64,000 bases of DNA from Paractinoplanes abujensis (GTDB lineage Bacteria; Actinomycetota; Actinomycetes; Mycobacteriales; Micromonosporaceae), in contig NZ_JACHMF010000001.1 in the NCBI RefSeq assembly GCF_014204895.1, forward strand, positions 1,612,001 through 1,676,000, in the 5' to 3' direction. Made by a program: the position numbers and the translations under genes. Under the pieces are notes generated by a model. That model did not search any database, was not told where the DNA came from, and saw nothing but the letters and a program-made list of their open reading frames with translations. The number at the start of each line of letters is the position of its first letter. Position 1 is the stretch's first letter. Shown piece by piece: positions 15,993 to 24,845 of the stretch.

Positions 15993-17147
15993 GTGAGGGC
16001 AAGATCGCTGCACATCACGGAGGCCACCCAGGGGCGGCTGCGCCGGCTCAATCTGTACACGGCGCTGCCACCGATCATGCTGGCCGCTTTCGTGGTGGTG
16101 GCGGTGGACGTGCACACCTGGTGGCACGTGCTGGTGCTGGCGCCCGGGGTGATCGCGGCGCTGGTCGCCTTCGAGCGGTGGACGGCCAACGACATCGGCC
16201 GGGTCGCGCTGCCCTGCTTGACCGTGGCGGCCGCGGTGTGGCCGCTGGGCGCCCTCGTGGTGGGCAGCCCGAACGCGTACTGGGGGGTCACCAGCGTGGC
16301 CTCCCTGGCCATTCCCCGCATGCCGCGCCATCAGTACCTGGCCGCCGCCGCCCTGGTCGCCTTCGTGGCCGGCGTGGGCGCCAGCCGCCTGCTGATCGAC
16401 CCGGCCGAGACCGCGATCGGCGTGTTCCGGCTGCTGTCCGGGGCCGACGACGTGTTCCTGAAGTTCGTGCTCTTCCCGACCGGCGTGACCCTTCTGGTGA
16501 TCGTGCTCTCCTTCGTCGGGGAACGGTTCTACGACATCGTGCAGGAGCTGGAGACCTCCCGGGAACGCGAGGCCGAGCTGGCGGTCATCCGGGAACGGGT
16601 GCGCTTCGCGGGTGACCTGCACGACATCCAGGGTCACACGTTGCACGTGGTGAAGCTGAAGACCGCCCTCGCGCAGAAGCTCGTGCACAGCGATCCGGAC
16701 CGGGCCGCCGACGAGCTGCGCGAGATCAACGACCTGGTCAGCGACACGATCAGACAGACCAAGGAGCTCGCGTACGCGCAACGGCGGCTCAACCTGTCGG
16801 CCGAGCTCGAGAACGCGAAGAACCTGTTCGAGGCGGCCGGGATCCGGGTGCGCATCACGCGGGAGTCGGAACCCGAGGCCCGGACGAGCGAGATGCTGGG
16901 CCAGGTGCTGCGCGAGACGACCACCAACATTCTGCGGCACGCCCAGGCCACTCAGGTGCGCGTCGTGCTGACCGCCTCGGGGATCACTATCGTGAACGAC
17001 GGCGCCGCGGGCCACGGGACACTCGAACTGCGGGGGCTGTCGGCGCTGCGGCAACGGATCGCCGACGACGGCGGTGAGCTGGTCGCCACCCGTACGGCTG
17101 GGGAATTCACGACGGCGGCGGCCTATCCCGCGGGGGGTGTGCGATGA
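15993..17147 (+). CDS. DesK/NarL-class sensor histidine kinase
   Basis: A 384-residue kinase with about five hydrophobic helices (residues ~20-175), a coiled-coil stretch (ETSREREAELAVIRERV), a HisKA_3 domain with His210 in GDLHDIQGHTL, and a short ATPase domain with RETTTNILRHA. This is the DesK layout for sensing membrane state or envelope-active drugs. An upstream in-frame start at 15891 would add 34 poorly coding residues; the GTG at 15993 fits the -10 element at 15981. The stop overlaps the regulator's ATG by 4 bases. Confidence 0.9.
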   Translation: MRARSLHITEATQGRLRRLNLYTALPPIMLAAFVVVAVDVHTWWHVLVLAPGVIAALVAFERWTANDIGRVALPCLTVAAAVWPLGALVVGSPNAYWGVTSVASLAIPRMPRHQYLAAAALVAFVAGVGASRLLIDPAETAIGVFRLLSGADDVFLKFVLFPTGVTLLVIVLSFVGERFYDIVQELETSREREAELAVIRERVRFAGDLHDIQGHTLHVVKLKTALAQKLVHSDPDRAADELREINDLVSDTIRQTKELAYAQRRLNLSAELENAKNLFEAAGIRVRITRESEPEARTSEMLGQVLRETTTNILRHAQATQVRVVLTASGITIVNDGAAGHGTLELRGLSALRQRIADDGGELVATRTAGEFTTAAAYPAGGVR

Positions 17148-17746
17148 CGAGCGTGGTGCTGGCCGACGACGAGGTGCTGCTGCGCAAGGCGATGGCCGCC
17201 CTGCTGCCGCTCGAGGGTGACATCACCGTGCTGGCCGAGGCGTCCGACGGCGCCCAGGCCGTGACCGAGACGCTGCGGCACGGCCCGGACGTGCTCGTCA
17301 TCGACTTGGAGATGCCGAACGTGGACGGGCTGGGGGCGGTCGCCGAGATCCGCCGCGAGCGGCCGCACCAGGTGATCCTCATGCTCACCCGCCACGCCCG
17401 TCCCGGCGTACTGCGGAAGGCTTTGAAGCTCGGCGTGCAGGGCTTCGTGAGCAAGTCGGCCGATCCGTCGCACATCGCCACGGTCATCAACACCCTCCAC
17501 GACGGCAAGCGCTGGATCGACCCTGACGTCTCGGCCCTGGCCGTGATGGACGACGTCCCGCTGACCGACCGCGAACTCGACGTGCTGAGGGTGACCAGCG
17601 AGGGCTACTCGGTGGCCGACATCGCACAGCGGCTGCACCTGGCGCCGGGCACGGTGCGCAACTACCTGTCCAGCGCCATGCAGAAAACGGGCACCCAGAC
17701 CCGGCACGAGGCGGCTCGCTACGCCCGCGAGCATGACTGGTTGTGA
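17144..17746 (+). CDS. NarL/FixJ-family response regulator
   Basis: A 200-residue regulator: receiver domain with phosphoacceptor Asp54 (VIDLEMPNVDG) and a LuxR-type helix-turn-helix at about residues 138-195 (LTDRELDVL, SVADIAQRLHLAPGTVRNYL). Translationally coupled to the kinase. It likely switches the divergent ABC exporter on. Confidence 0.95.
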   Translation: MTSVVLADDEVLLRKAMAALLPLEGDITVLAEASDGAQAVTETLRHGPDVLVIDLEMPNVDGLGAVAEIRRERPHQVILMLTRHARPGVLRKALKLGVQGFVSKSADPSHIATVINTLHDGKRWIDPDVSALAVMDDVPLTDRELDVLRVTSEGYSVADIAQRLHLAPGTVRNYLSSAMQKTGTQTRHEAARYAREHDWL

Positions 17747-17773
17747 TCGGCGCTTTCTGCAACAAAACGCCTC

Positions 17774-17779
17774 TAGAGT
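17774..17779 (+). promoter_or_regulatory. -10 element of a probable leaderless promoter
   Basis: TAGAGT matches TANNNT and ends 6 bases before GTG 17786. Confidence 0.55.
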
Positions 17780-17785
17780 GTCCGG

Positions 17786-18439
17786 GTGTTCGTCTTCGGC
17801 GATGAGGACAGCTCGGCCCGCCGCTTCGGCCCGGTCACGCTGGGGGTGCTGGCCCTGGTGGTCGCGCTGTCGGTGGCGGCCGCCCTGTGGCACCCGGAGC
17901 GCGGGAGTGAGACGGCCGCGCCCACCCCGGCGGGGTCGCTCGATCCGCTGGCCGTCTGCCGTCAGAACGTTCAGGACGCAGGCTTGTCGATCTCCCTGTA
18001 CGACTCGGCGGAGCCGCTCGACGCGAGGAAGCTCGTCGAGGGCAAACTTCGCTGGGAGGCGCAGCACTGCGGCCCGTTGGTGGCTGACGACCCCGACCGG
18101 CTCCAGCTCGCCGACCCGTGGCTCGTCACTGCCAAGGCCGAGCAGATCAACACCGGTGTCGACCGGGCCATCTGCCCCGACCCTGCCGCCTGTACGCAGG
18201 CCCGGCAGAAATCGGGCGAGGACGTGAGCAAGGTGCGCGCCGCCCTGGACGGGCTGGGCTACCCGGCCGCCGAGGTCCGGCTGCCCGAGCCGGCCGACGG
18301 TGTCCCGCTGAGCAGCGTCCTCTACGGCGTCCCCCTGGACCAGTCCGCCTGCCTGGTCGCCTACGCCCGCATCGGCGAGGGAACCGTGCACCTGCCCCCG
18401 GTCGGCCGCCTCACGTCGGGCACGTGCCTGCGCCCGTGA
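17786..18439 (+). CDS. Membrane-anchored protein of unknown function
   Basis: A 217-residue protein I do not recognise. Residues 13-37 form one hydrophobic helix after a short acidic/basic tail; the rest is predicted extracytoplasmic and has six cysteines (for example in AVCRQN, QHCGPL, AICPDPAAC, SACLVA, GTCLRP), an even number compatible with disulfides. The composition and actinobacterial lipoprotein-like layout suggest a surface protein. Own promoter (TAGAGT) just before the GTG start. Confidence 0.75.
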   Translation: MFVFGDEDSSARRFGPVTLGVLALVVALSVAAALWHPERGSETAAPTPAGSLDPLAVCRQNVQDAGLSISLYDSAEPLDARKLVEGKLRWEAQHCGPLVADDPDRLQLADPWLVTAKAEQINTGVDRAICPDPAACTQARQKSGEDVSKVRAALDGLGYPAAEVRLPEPADGVPLSSVLYGVPLDQSACLVAYARIGEGTVHLPPVGRLTSGTCLRP

Positions 18440-18479
18440 CCGGCCCCGCCGCCGTGACGGGACCGGTCGGCGCGAACGC

Positions 18480-20261
18480 CTACGTCGGGTCGATCGGGAA
18501 GACGCCGGCGTAGCGGAACACGTCGGTGATCGTCACGATCGGCTCGCCGTTGGGCAGGCGGACGCCCTTGGCGGGGTTCCAGCCGCGGTACTGGCCCAGG
18601 TAGGACTCCGGGTCGGCGCGGAGCTGGCCGATCAGGGTCTCGGCCACGATGCGGCTGCCGACCTCGCCCAGGAAGTTGCCGTGGCAGCGGATCTCGGCCT
18701 CCTTGAGCACGTAGAACCACAGCGGTGTGTGCTCGAGGAACGGCTGCAGGGCGTCGTTGAGCTCCGGCGAGTTGCCGCGCTGCAACTCGTCGGCGCTCAG
18801 CGGCCGGGCGCCGATCTTGGCGGCGACGGCCTGACCGGTCGGCAGGGCCAGGTGGTAGCCGCGCAGCAGATTGCGGATGGCCAGGCCCTTGAGCATCGTC
18901 TTGATCTCGTCCGGGGCGTTCTCGTCCGCGGCCGAGATCTCCTTCTGCATGTCGGCCAGGGGCGGGGCCAGCTTGGTGTCGATCCGCCGGGCGAAGTGGT
19001 CCGAGATGCCGTCGCCCTTGTCGACGAACCGCGCCCATTCGATGACCCAGTTGAATGGCAGGGTCGAATCGCTGGAATTGTTGAACGGTTGCTTGTGGCC
19101 ACCGGTGAACGCGAACAACAGGCCGAACGGCGCCGAGGGCAGCACCGGCCGCCCGGTTTCGTTGCGACCGAAGTTGCGGTTGAAGTCGTACGCCCCGCGG
19201 ACCATGCTGTGCCCGAACCGGTACGCGGCGACCGAGAACTCGATGGGCATGTAGGGTTCCTGGCCCGGCTCGAGGACGTAGTGCCGGTTCCCGTCGAGCA
19301 GCACCTTGTCCACGACGCCCGGCATGGCGATCGTCTTGAGGAAGTCGTGGACCACCAGCCACTGGTAGTGCCAGCGCACGAGATCACGAGCCTGCAGGAA
19401 CAGCTCCTGGTCGCTCATCTGATAGCCGTTGCTGGTCTCGCGCAGGTGCTTGACGACGTTGTTGTGGAACCGCAGGAACGCCACGTGGAACTGGGCCACG
19501 ACCAAATTCTCGTCGTTGCGGGCGTCGCCGATGACCGCAGTGGTCCGGTGTTTCGCCCGCTGCTCCCCGGTGGCGTCGGCGGGCAGCCCGTCGTCGAGCT
19601 GCCGGGGCAGGTCGTGCTGCAGGTCGTCCTCCGGCGGAATGCGGACACCGGGAATCTGATCGCTCACGAAGACGTCGTCGACGCGCAGTTCGATGCCGTT
19701 GTAGAGCGCGGCCGACGGGGTGTGCACGCCGGCGAAATCGGGGCCGTCGCCGTAGAGCGAGTCGAGATTGAGCGCGGGCTGCCGCAGGTTGCTCAGATTC
19801 GCCCGTACCTCGGCCGGGTTCTTCGGCGTCAGGTCGGGTTGGCGCAGATCGGTGAAGGCGTTCATCCGATCGGTGTTCGCGGTGATGTCGTGGTCGATGA
19901 ATTGACCCCAGTACGTGTACACCGCGGGAATCACCGACGTGCCGGCGTCGCCCGGCTCCTCCTTGGCCATCGCCGTGCCGAGGGCGGTCAGTTGCCGGCG
20001 TACGTCGGCCGGGTCGCCCGCGAGATGGTGGGCCGGGAACTGCTCGGCGAGGTCTCCGAAGAGGTAGTCGAAGGGACTGGTCACCTCGGCGATCTCGGCC
20101 TGGGCGGCCAGCGGCAGGTCGGCGGCCGCGCTGAGCAGGGTCGCGCCTTCCAGGCCGGCTGCGGTCTGCTGCGCTCCGGGGGCGGCGTCGGGTAACACCT
20201 GGCTGCCGTGCCTGATGTGGGACAGCATCCGGCGGTACTGCTTCTTGTCTGGTGCGGTCAT
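18480..20261 (-). CDS. Animal-type haem peroxidase
   Basis: A 593-residue protein of the peroxidase-cyclooxygenase superfamily (An_peroxidase). The distal haem site is visible as WGQFIDHDIT near residue 130 and the proximal His as RFGHSMVRGAYDFNR near residue 340; FHVAFLRFHNNVV and QYRGWNP are further family signatures. Enzymes of this family use hydrogen peroxide to oxidise halides, thiocyanate or phenols. No signal peptide is seen, so it would act in the cytoplasm or leave by another route. ATG 20261 has a GGAGGGGAAC ribosome site; the longer in-frame start at 20312 is not supported. Confidence 0.9.
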   Translation of the reverse strand: MTAPDKKQYRRMLSHIRHGSQVLPDAAPGAQQTAAGLEGATLLSAAADLPLAAQAEIAEVTSPFDYLFGDLAEQFPAHHLAGDPADVRRQLTALGTAMAKEEPGDAGTSVIPAVYTYWGQFIDHDITANTDRMNAFTDLRQPDLTPKNPAEVRANLSNLRQPALNLDSLYGDGPDFAGVHTPSAALYNGIELRVDDVFVSDQIPGVRIPPEDDLQHDLPRQLDDGLPADATGEQRAKHRTTAVIGDARNDENLVVAQFHVAFLRFHNNVVKHLRETSNGYQMSDQELFLQARDLVRWHYQWLVVHDFLKTIAMPGVVDKVLLDGNRHYVLEPGQEPYMPIEFSVAAYRFGHSMVRGAYDFNRNFGRNETGRPVLPSAPFGLLFAFTGGHKQPFNNSSDSTLPFNWVIEWARFVDKGDGISDHFARRIDTKLAPPLADMQKEISAADENAPDEIKTMLKGLAIRNLLRGYHLALPTGQAVAAKIGARPLSADELQRGNSPELNDALQPFLEHTPLWFYVLKEAEIRCHGNFLGEVGSRIVAETLIGQLRADPESYLGQYRGWNPAKGVRLPNGEPIVTITDVFRYAGVFPIDPT

Positions 20262-20432
20262 GGTCAGTTCCCCTCCCGTGTGGAAGCGTCCGCAGAGGGC
20301 GCGTGACCACATTTGCTCTGCTCAACAATGGTCACCAGGGTTGTGTCCTCAAACGGACAAGCGGGCCGAAACGACTGACCATTGCGCTGTCCGGGGATCG
20401 ACAGCGGCAGGACCGTCGTCCACTATGGCGTG

Positions 20433-21608
20433 GTGTATGACGTCATAGTGATCGGGGCCCGCTGCGCCGGGTCGCCGCTGGCCATGTTGCTCGCCCGGCG
20501 AGGTCTGCGCGCGCTGCTGGTCGACCGGGCCACCTTCCCCAGCGACACGGTGTCCACCCACGTGATCCACCCGCCGGGCGCGGCCGCGCTGCAGCGGTGG
20601 GGCCTGCTCGGCCAGGTGGTGGCGACCGGGGTGCCGCCGGTCGGGCGGTACTCGTTCGACTTCGGGCCGCTCAAGCTGGCGGGCGCGCCGGGCACCCCCG
20701 AATCCCCGTACGCGTACGCGCCCCGGCGGCAGCTGCTCGACAAGATCCTCGTGGACGCGGCCGCGGCCGCGGGGGCCGAGGTGCGCGAAGGCTTCTCCGT
20801 CGAGGAAGTTCTGGTCGAGGACGGCCGGGTGGTGGGCATCCGGGGCGGCAACGGGCAGATCGAGCGGGCGCGGGTCGTGGTGGGGGCCGACGGGCGCAAC
20901 TCCGTGGTGGCCAAGGCGATCCAGGCCCCCGCGTACGAGGAGGTCCCAGCGCTGACCGTGGGCTACTACTCGTACTGGAGCAACCTGCCGACCGACACGT
21001 TCGAGGCGTACAGCCGGCCCGGCCGGGGCTGGGCCGTGTGCCCCACCAACGACGACCTCACGCTGGTGATCGGTGGCTGGCCGCACGCCGAGCTGGCCGA
21101 GCACCGCAACGACGTCGAGGGCACGCTGATGGCCATGTTCGCGTCGTCACCCGAGTTCGCCGAGCGGATCCGCGACGCCAAGCGCGAGGAGAAACTGGCC
21201 GGCACGTCCGTCCCCAACTACTTCCGGGTCCCGTACGGGAAAGGGTGGGCGCTCGTCGGTGACGCGGGTTACTCGCGCGACTTCATCACCGCCCAGGGCA
21301 TCACCGACGCCTTCCTCGACGCGGAAGGCCTGGCCGGGGCGCTCGCCGCGACGCTGGACGGCGCGCAGCCCTGGGACGACGCGCTGGGCGGATACCAGAG
21401 CCGCCGGGACGCGCGGGCGATGCCGCACTACCAGATGACGCTGGGCATCGCGTCGCTGCAGCCGCCGGACGAGCAGATGATCCAGCTGGTGTCGGGGATC
21501 GCCGGCAAGCAGCCCGCCATGGACGCCTTCGCGCGGCTCAACTCGGGCGTCACCTCACCGGCCGAGTTCTTCGCCCCGGAGAACGTGGGCAAGCTGCTCG
21601 CCTCCTAG
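20433..21608 (+). CDS. FAD-dependent oxidoreductase (geranylgeranyl-reductase/monooxygenase-like)
   Basis: A 391-residue flavoprotein. The dinucleotide-binding fold is at the N-terminus (VIVIGARCAGSPLAMLLARRG), with the unusual GARCAGS form seen in one clade of FAD monooxygenase-like proteins. A second FAD contact is WALVGDAGYSRDFITAQGI near residue 270. Substrate unknown. Start taken at GTG 20433, six bases after a CACTAT -10-like element (20421-20426), suggesting leaderless translation; GTG 20430 is an alternative. A strong hairpin follows the stop. Confidence 0.87.
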   Translation: MYDVIVIGARCAGSPLAMLLARRGLRALLVDRATFPSDTVSTHVIHPPGAAALQRWGLLGQVVATGVPPVGRYSFDFGPLKLAGAPGTPESPYAYAPRRQLLDKILVDAAAAAGAEVREGFSVEEVLVEDGRVVGIRGGNGQIERARVVVGADGRNSVVAKAIQAPAYEEVPALTVGYYSYWSNLPTDTFEAYSRPGRGWAVCPTNDDLTLVIGGWPHAELAEHRNDVEGTLMAMFASSPEFAERIRDAKREEKLAGTSVPNYFRVPYGKGWALVGDAGYSRDFITAQGITDAFLDAEGLAGALAATLDGAQPWDDALGGYQSRRDARAMPHYQMTLGIASLQPPDEQMIQLVSGIAGKQPAMDAFARLNSGVTSPAEFFAPENVGKLLAS

Positions 21609-21633
21609 CCGGGCGGCGCCCCCACGCAGCAGG

Positions 21634-21685
21634 AGGGCGTGCCGGCCCGGCCCGTACGTCGCGGCCTTCAGGGCCGGCACGCTCT
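21634..21685. terminator. Long hairpin terminator after the FAD oxidoreductase
   Basis: GCGTGCCGGCCC at 21637-21648 pairs perfectly with 21671-21682; three further pairs (one G-T) extend it to 21634/21685. The loop is 22 bases and contains CCGTACG. Confidence 0.75.
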
Positions 21686-21797
21686 TCGGGGCGGTCCGGT
21701 TGCCGATCGGTAGCTTTCGTCGATAGGTGGCTTATGAACGCGTGGCCCTCTGCCGATGCGGGATGTGACTCGAACCCGCGTACGTGGAAGGTTACGG

Positions 21798-23288
21798 ATG
21801 ACCACCGACACCCAGGCCCGTCCGGAGCATCCTCCGGCCGCGCCCCCGGCATCGAGCGGGCGCTGGTGGGCGCTCGTCGTGCTGGCTATGGCCCAGCTCA
21901 TGGTCGTGCTCGACGCGACCATCGTGAACATCGCGCTGCCCACGGCCCAGGCCGACCTCGCCTTCTCCGACGCCTCCCGGCAGTGGGTCGTCACGGCGTA
22001 CGCGCTCGCCTTCGGCTCCCTGCTGCTGCTGGGCGGACGCCTGTCGGACTTCTTCGGCCGCAAGCGCATGTTCCTCATCGGCCTGGTCGGCTTCGCCCTG
22101 GCCTCGGCCCTGGGTGGCGCCGCCGACGGCCTCGAGATGCTGATCATCGCCCGCGCGCTGCAGGGCGCCTTCGGCGCGGCGCTGGCCCCGGCCGCGCTGT
22201 CGCTGCTGTCGACCACGTTCACCGAGCCCGCCGAGCGCGGCAAGGCCTTCGGCATCTTCGGCGCCATCTCGGGCGCGGGCGGCGCGGTCGGCCTGCTGCT
22301 GGGCGGCGTGCTGACCGAGTACGCCTCGTGGCGCTGGTGCCTGTTCGTCAACCTGGTCATCGCGGCCGTCGCCGTGGCCGGCGCCCTGCTCAAACTGACC
22401 GACGAGCCGGTCGGGGCGCGGGCCCGGATCGACGTCCCGGGCGTGATCACGTCGGTCGCCGGTCTGGTCGGGCTCGTCTTCGGCCTGGGCAAGGTGGAGA
22501 CCGACGGCTGGTCCTCGGCCACCGCCCTGGTGCCGATGATCGGCGGTGTGGTGCTGCTGGTCGCCTTCGTGGTGATCGAACTGCGGGTGACCAACCCGCT
22601 GCTGCCGCTGCGCGTCGTGCTCGACCGCAACCGCGGCGGCTCGTACGCGGCGATCAGCATCTCCGGCATGGGCATGTTCGGCATCTTCCTGTTCCTGACC
22701 TACTACCTGGTCGGCAACCTCGGCTTCACGCCCGTGCAGACCGGCCTGGCCTTCCTGCCGATGCTCGGCTCGATCATGCTGTCGGCCACCACTGCCGGCT
22801 CGATGCTGACGCCCAGGATCGGCCCGCGCCCGCTGGTACCGCTGGGCGCGCTCGTCGCGGCGGGCGGCATGGCCTTCCTGACCCGGCTCGACCTCGACTC
22901 CACGTACGCCTCCGGGGTGCTGCCCGGCCTGCTGGTGATCGGTCTCGGTCTCGGGCTCGTGTTCGCGCCCACGCAGAACGCCGCCACCAGCGGCGTCGAG
23001 CACCGCGACGCGGGCGTGGCCTCGGCGATGATCAACACGGTGCAGCAGATCGGCGGCTCGATCGGCACGGCCCTGCTGAGCTCGTTCGCGGCCACCGCGG
23101 CCACCGACTACGCCGCCTCGCACCCCCGGTCGGCCACCCTGATGGCCGAGGCGTCACTGGCCAGCTACCACACGGTGTTCTGGTGGTCGTGCGGGCTGTT
23201 CCTGACCTGCGCGGTGGTGTCGGCCCTGCTGTTCCGCACCGGCCCGCTGGCCGTCGACCCGGACGCGCCGAAGGCCATGGCGCACTGA
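21798..23288 (+). CDS. MFS drug/H+ antiporter of the DHA2 (EmrB/QacA) type
   Basis: A 496-residue transporter with about 14 hydrophobic helices. DHA2 signatures are visible: LDATIVNIALPTAQ in helix 1, motif A GRLSDFFGRKRMF in the 2-3 loop, and motif C-like GAISGAGGAVGLLLGG in helix 5. It would export lipophilic drugs or metabolites using the proton gradient. Start at ATG 21798 with GGAAGG upstream; an in-frame start at 21756 lacks one. Monocistronic, ending at a strong terminator. Confidence 0.93.
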   Translation: MTTDTQARPEHPPAAPPASSGRWWALVVLAMAQLMVVLDATIVNIALPTAQADLAFSDASRQWVVTAYALAFGSLLLLGGRLSDFFGRKRMFLIGLVGFALASALGGAADGLEMLIIARALQGAFGAALAPAALSLLSTTFTEPAERGKAFGIFGAISGAGGAVGLLLGGVLTEYASWRWCLFVNLVIAAVAVAGALLKLTDEPVGARARIDVPGVITSVAGLVGLVFGLGKVETDGWSSATALVPMIGGVVLLVAFVVIELRVTNPLLPLRVVLDRNRGGSYAAISISGMGMFGIFLFLTYYLVGNLGFTPVQTGLAFLPMLGSIMLSATTAGSMLTPRIGPRPLVPLGALVAAGGMAFLTRLDLDSTYASGVLPGLLVIGLGLGLVFAPTQNAATSGVEHRDAGVASAMINTVQQIGGSIGTALLSSFAATAATDYAASHPRSATLMAEASLASYHTVFWWSCGLFLTCAVVSALLFRTGPLAVDPDAPKAMAH

Positions 23289-23312
23289 CGCCTCTGCTCG
23301 AAGATCATGCCG

Positions 23313-23347
23313 AACCGCCGCGATCATGAAAGGTGATCGCGGCGGTT
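23313..23347. terminator. 14-bp perfect hairpin terminator
   Basis: 23313-23326 pairs perfectly with 23334-23347 around a 7-base loop, followed by a short T/A-rich stretch. It ends the MFS gene. Confidence 0.85.
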
Positions 23348-23412
23348 TCACATTTGTGCCGACTGGGCACCGTTCGGGTGGCGATGTGACCACTCTCAGC
23401 TAGCCGTGGTAA

Positions 23413-23418
23413 TAATGT
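23413..23418 (+). promoter_or_regulatory. -10 element of a probable leaderless promoter
   Basis: TAATGT (TANNNT) ends 6 bases before ATG 23425; no ribosome site is present. Confidence 0.6.
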
Positions 23419-23424
23419 CCGTCG

Positions 23425-24036
23425 ATGGACGGGGATGCGGAGTGGCAGCGGTGGCGGCGCGAGATGTTCGGCGACCCCTACGTGGTGTGGCACGAAGGGC
23501 CGCGGTTCGAGGCCCTGACCGAAGCCGCCCGGCGTGACCCGCGCAAGGTCGAACGCATGCTGCGGGCCGGGCTGGCTGCCGGTGACACCGTAGCGGCCCA
23601 GTCGTTCACCGGCCTGGCCGCCGCCGGGCTGGCCCCCGCCGACGCCGTGAGCATCCTGCGCACCGCCCTGATCCGTGCCACCGACGAGTTCCGCATCCGG
23701 GTGGCCGAGGCGCTGCACGCCCTGACCGGCGACCCGGGCTGGGCCACACCGATCGCCGAGGTGCTGGCCGACGCCCCCTCCGAGTTCGTACGCCTCGACG
23801 CCGCCACCGCGCTGGCCGGCTTCCCGCCCAGCTCGGCCCTGGTGCGAACACTCGCGGCGGCGGTCCGCGACCCCGAGTATCTCGTGCGCTACCACGCGGC
23901 CAACACGCTGCTGCGCTGGTCGGGCGACCGCCGCCGGGTCGACGGGGTGCCGGCCCTGCTCGAAAAGATCACCGACCGTGCGGAGGTCGCCTGGCGCGCG
24001 GCGGCCGACGAGCTGACCGCCCGCCTCTGCCGCTGA
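23425..24036 (+). CDS. HEAT-repeat protein
   Basis: A 203-residue soluble protein made of paired helices. Repeats such as SEFVRLDAATALAGF and EYLVRYHAANTLLRW (about residues 115-175) match PBS-lyase/HEAT repeats, which form scaffolds for protein contacts. No catalytic domain. Likely leaderless start at 23425. Confidence 0.8.
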   Translation: MDGDAEWQRWRREMFGDPYVVWHEGPRFEALTEAARRDPRKVERMLRAGLAAGDTVAAQSFTGLAAAGLAPADAVSILRTALIRATDEFRIRVAEALHALTGDPGWATPIAEVLADAPSEFVRLDAATALAGFPPSSALVRTLAAAVRDPEYLVRYHAANTLLRWSGDRRRVDGVPALLEKITDRAEVAWRAAADELTARLCR

Positions 24037-24290
24037 TCGGCCCGGGCCTTACCGCTGTTGTCGCGCCCGGCCCTGTTGTGCCGGCCGCGCCCCGGACCCG
24101 CCGCTCACGGGCCGACGACCCACTTCTGCGGCGAGCGTGCTCTCGCGTGTGCCGTGCCCGGTCACCGCTGCGCCCGGTTCCGCGGCTTCCCGGTCTGATC
24201 CTGCTCCGCCGGGGCGTCCTACCACTGTGGCCCTTCACCCCGTACGGGTGAATCGGTGTCGATTGTGGCGCGCACGGTCGTTGGGGGGTT

Positions 24291-24398
24291 GTGGATGACG
24301 AGGAGCACTCGGTCGGGCCCGGCACGACGATCGCGTTGATCGCGGGCTTCATCGTGTTCTACGGCCTGTTCATCGCGGTCGCCCTGGTTCGTGGCTGA
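24291..24398 (+). CDS. 35-residue single-helix membrane protein
   Basis: GTG 24291 opens a small frame reading VDDEEHSVGPG then a 20-residue hydrophobic helix rich in Ile, Phe and Ala, ending LVRG. An acidic head, one helix and a basic end is the layout of real small membrane proteins. GGGGGG lies 5-10 bases upstream. Third positions are all G or C except GAT, TTG-type exceptions, like neighbouring genes. The 254 bp before it (24037-24290) show no gene. Confidence 0.55.
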   Translation: MDDEEHSVGPGTTIALIAGFIVFYGLFIAVALVRG

Positions 24399-24604
24399 CC
24401 GGCCGGCCCGCCCCGCGCCCGCCACCGTCCGCCCGTGCCTGCCCGCCTTCGCCCGTGCCTGCTGTGGCGTACCCACGTTCGTCAGCGCCGGCCCTCGCCG
24501 GCCGCGCTCGTCCATGTCTGCGCCGAGCGGCGGCCGGCGTGGGTGCGTAGCGACAGCGCCCGCCGGCGTCTGTCTGCGCCCGTGTGTGGCCGGGCGTGCG
24601 GCCG

Positions 24605-24718
24605 TCAGTGCTTGTTGGAGCCGCGGCGCAGGTCGCGGCCCAGCTTGCGGGCCCGCATGGGCAGGAAGATGCCGCCCAGGATCAGCAGGACGATCAGGAC
24701 GATGAGGAAATAGCGCAT
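24605..24718 (-). CDS. 37-residue membrane protein
   Basis: Begins MRYFLIVLIVLLILGG, a strong membrane helix, and ends with a very basic tail (RARKLGRDLRR). The ATG at 24718 has GGGAGG 9 bases upstream. The basic tail would face the cytoplasm. Function unknown; not obviously a toxin, though hydrophobic small proteins of type I systems look alike and no antisense RNA promoter was identified. The 206 bp between it and the previous small gene hold nothing recognisable. Confidence 0.7.
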   Translation of the reverse strand: MRYFLIVLIVLLILGGIFLPMRARKLGRDLRRGSNKH

Positions 24719-24845
24719 GACGTGGCCTCCCGTTGACTGCCGGGAGACTTGCCCGTGCGCGACGAAAGCTAAGCATTTAAGTCTGTAGATGCGAAAGTCG
24801 GCCGGGCGTGGTACTCCGAGAGGAGCGCTGAGCGAGGAGGCCGCC

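Noticed and set aside
21758..21785. Possible tRNA T-arm (CTCGAACCCGC)
   Set aside because: No acceptor, D or anticodon stems can be folded around it; it is a short hairpin only.
24605..24718. Type I toxin
   Set aside because: Hydrophobic and basic like some toxins, but no antisense RNA promoter or repeat was identified to support it.
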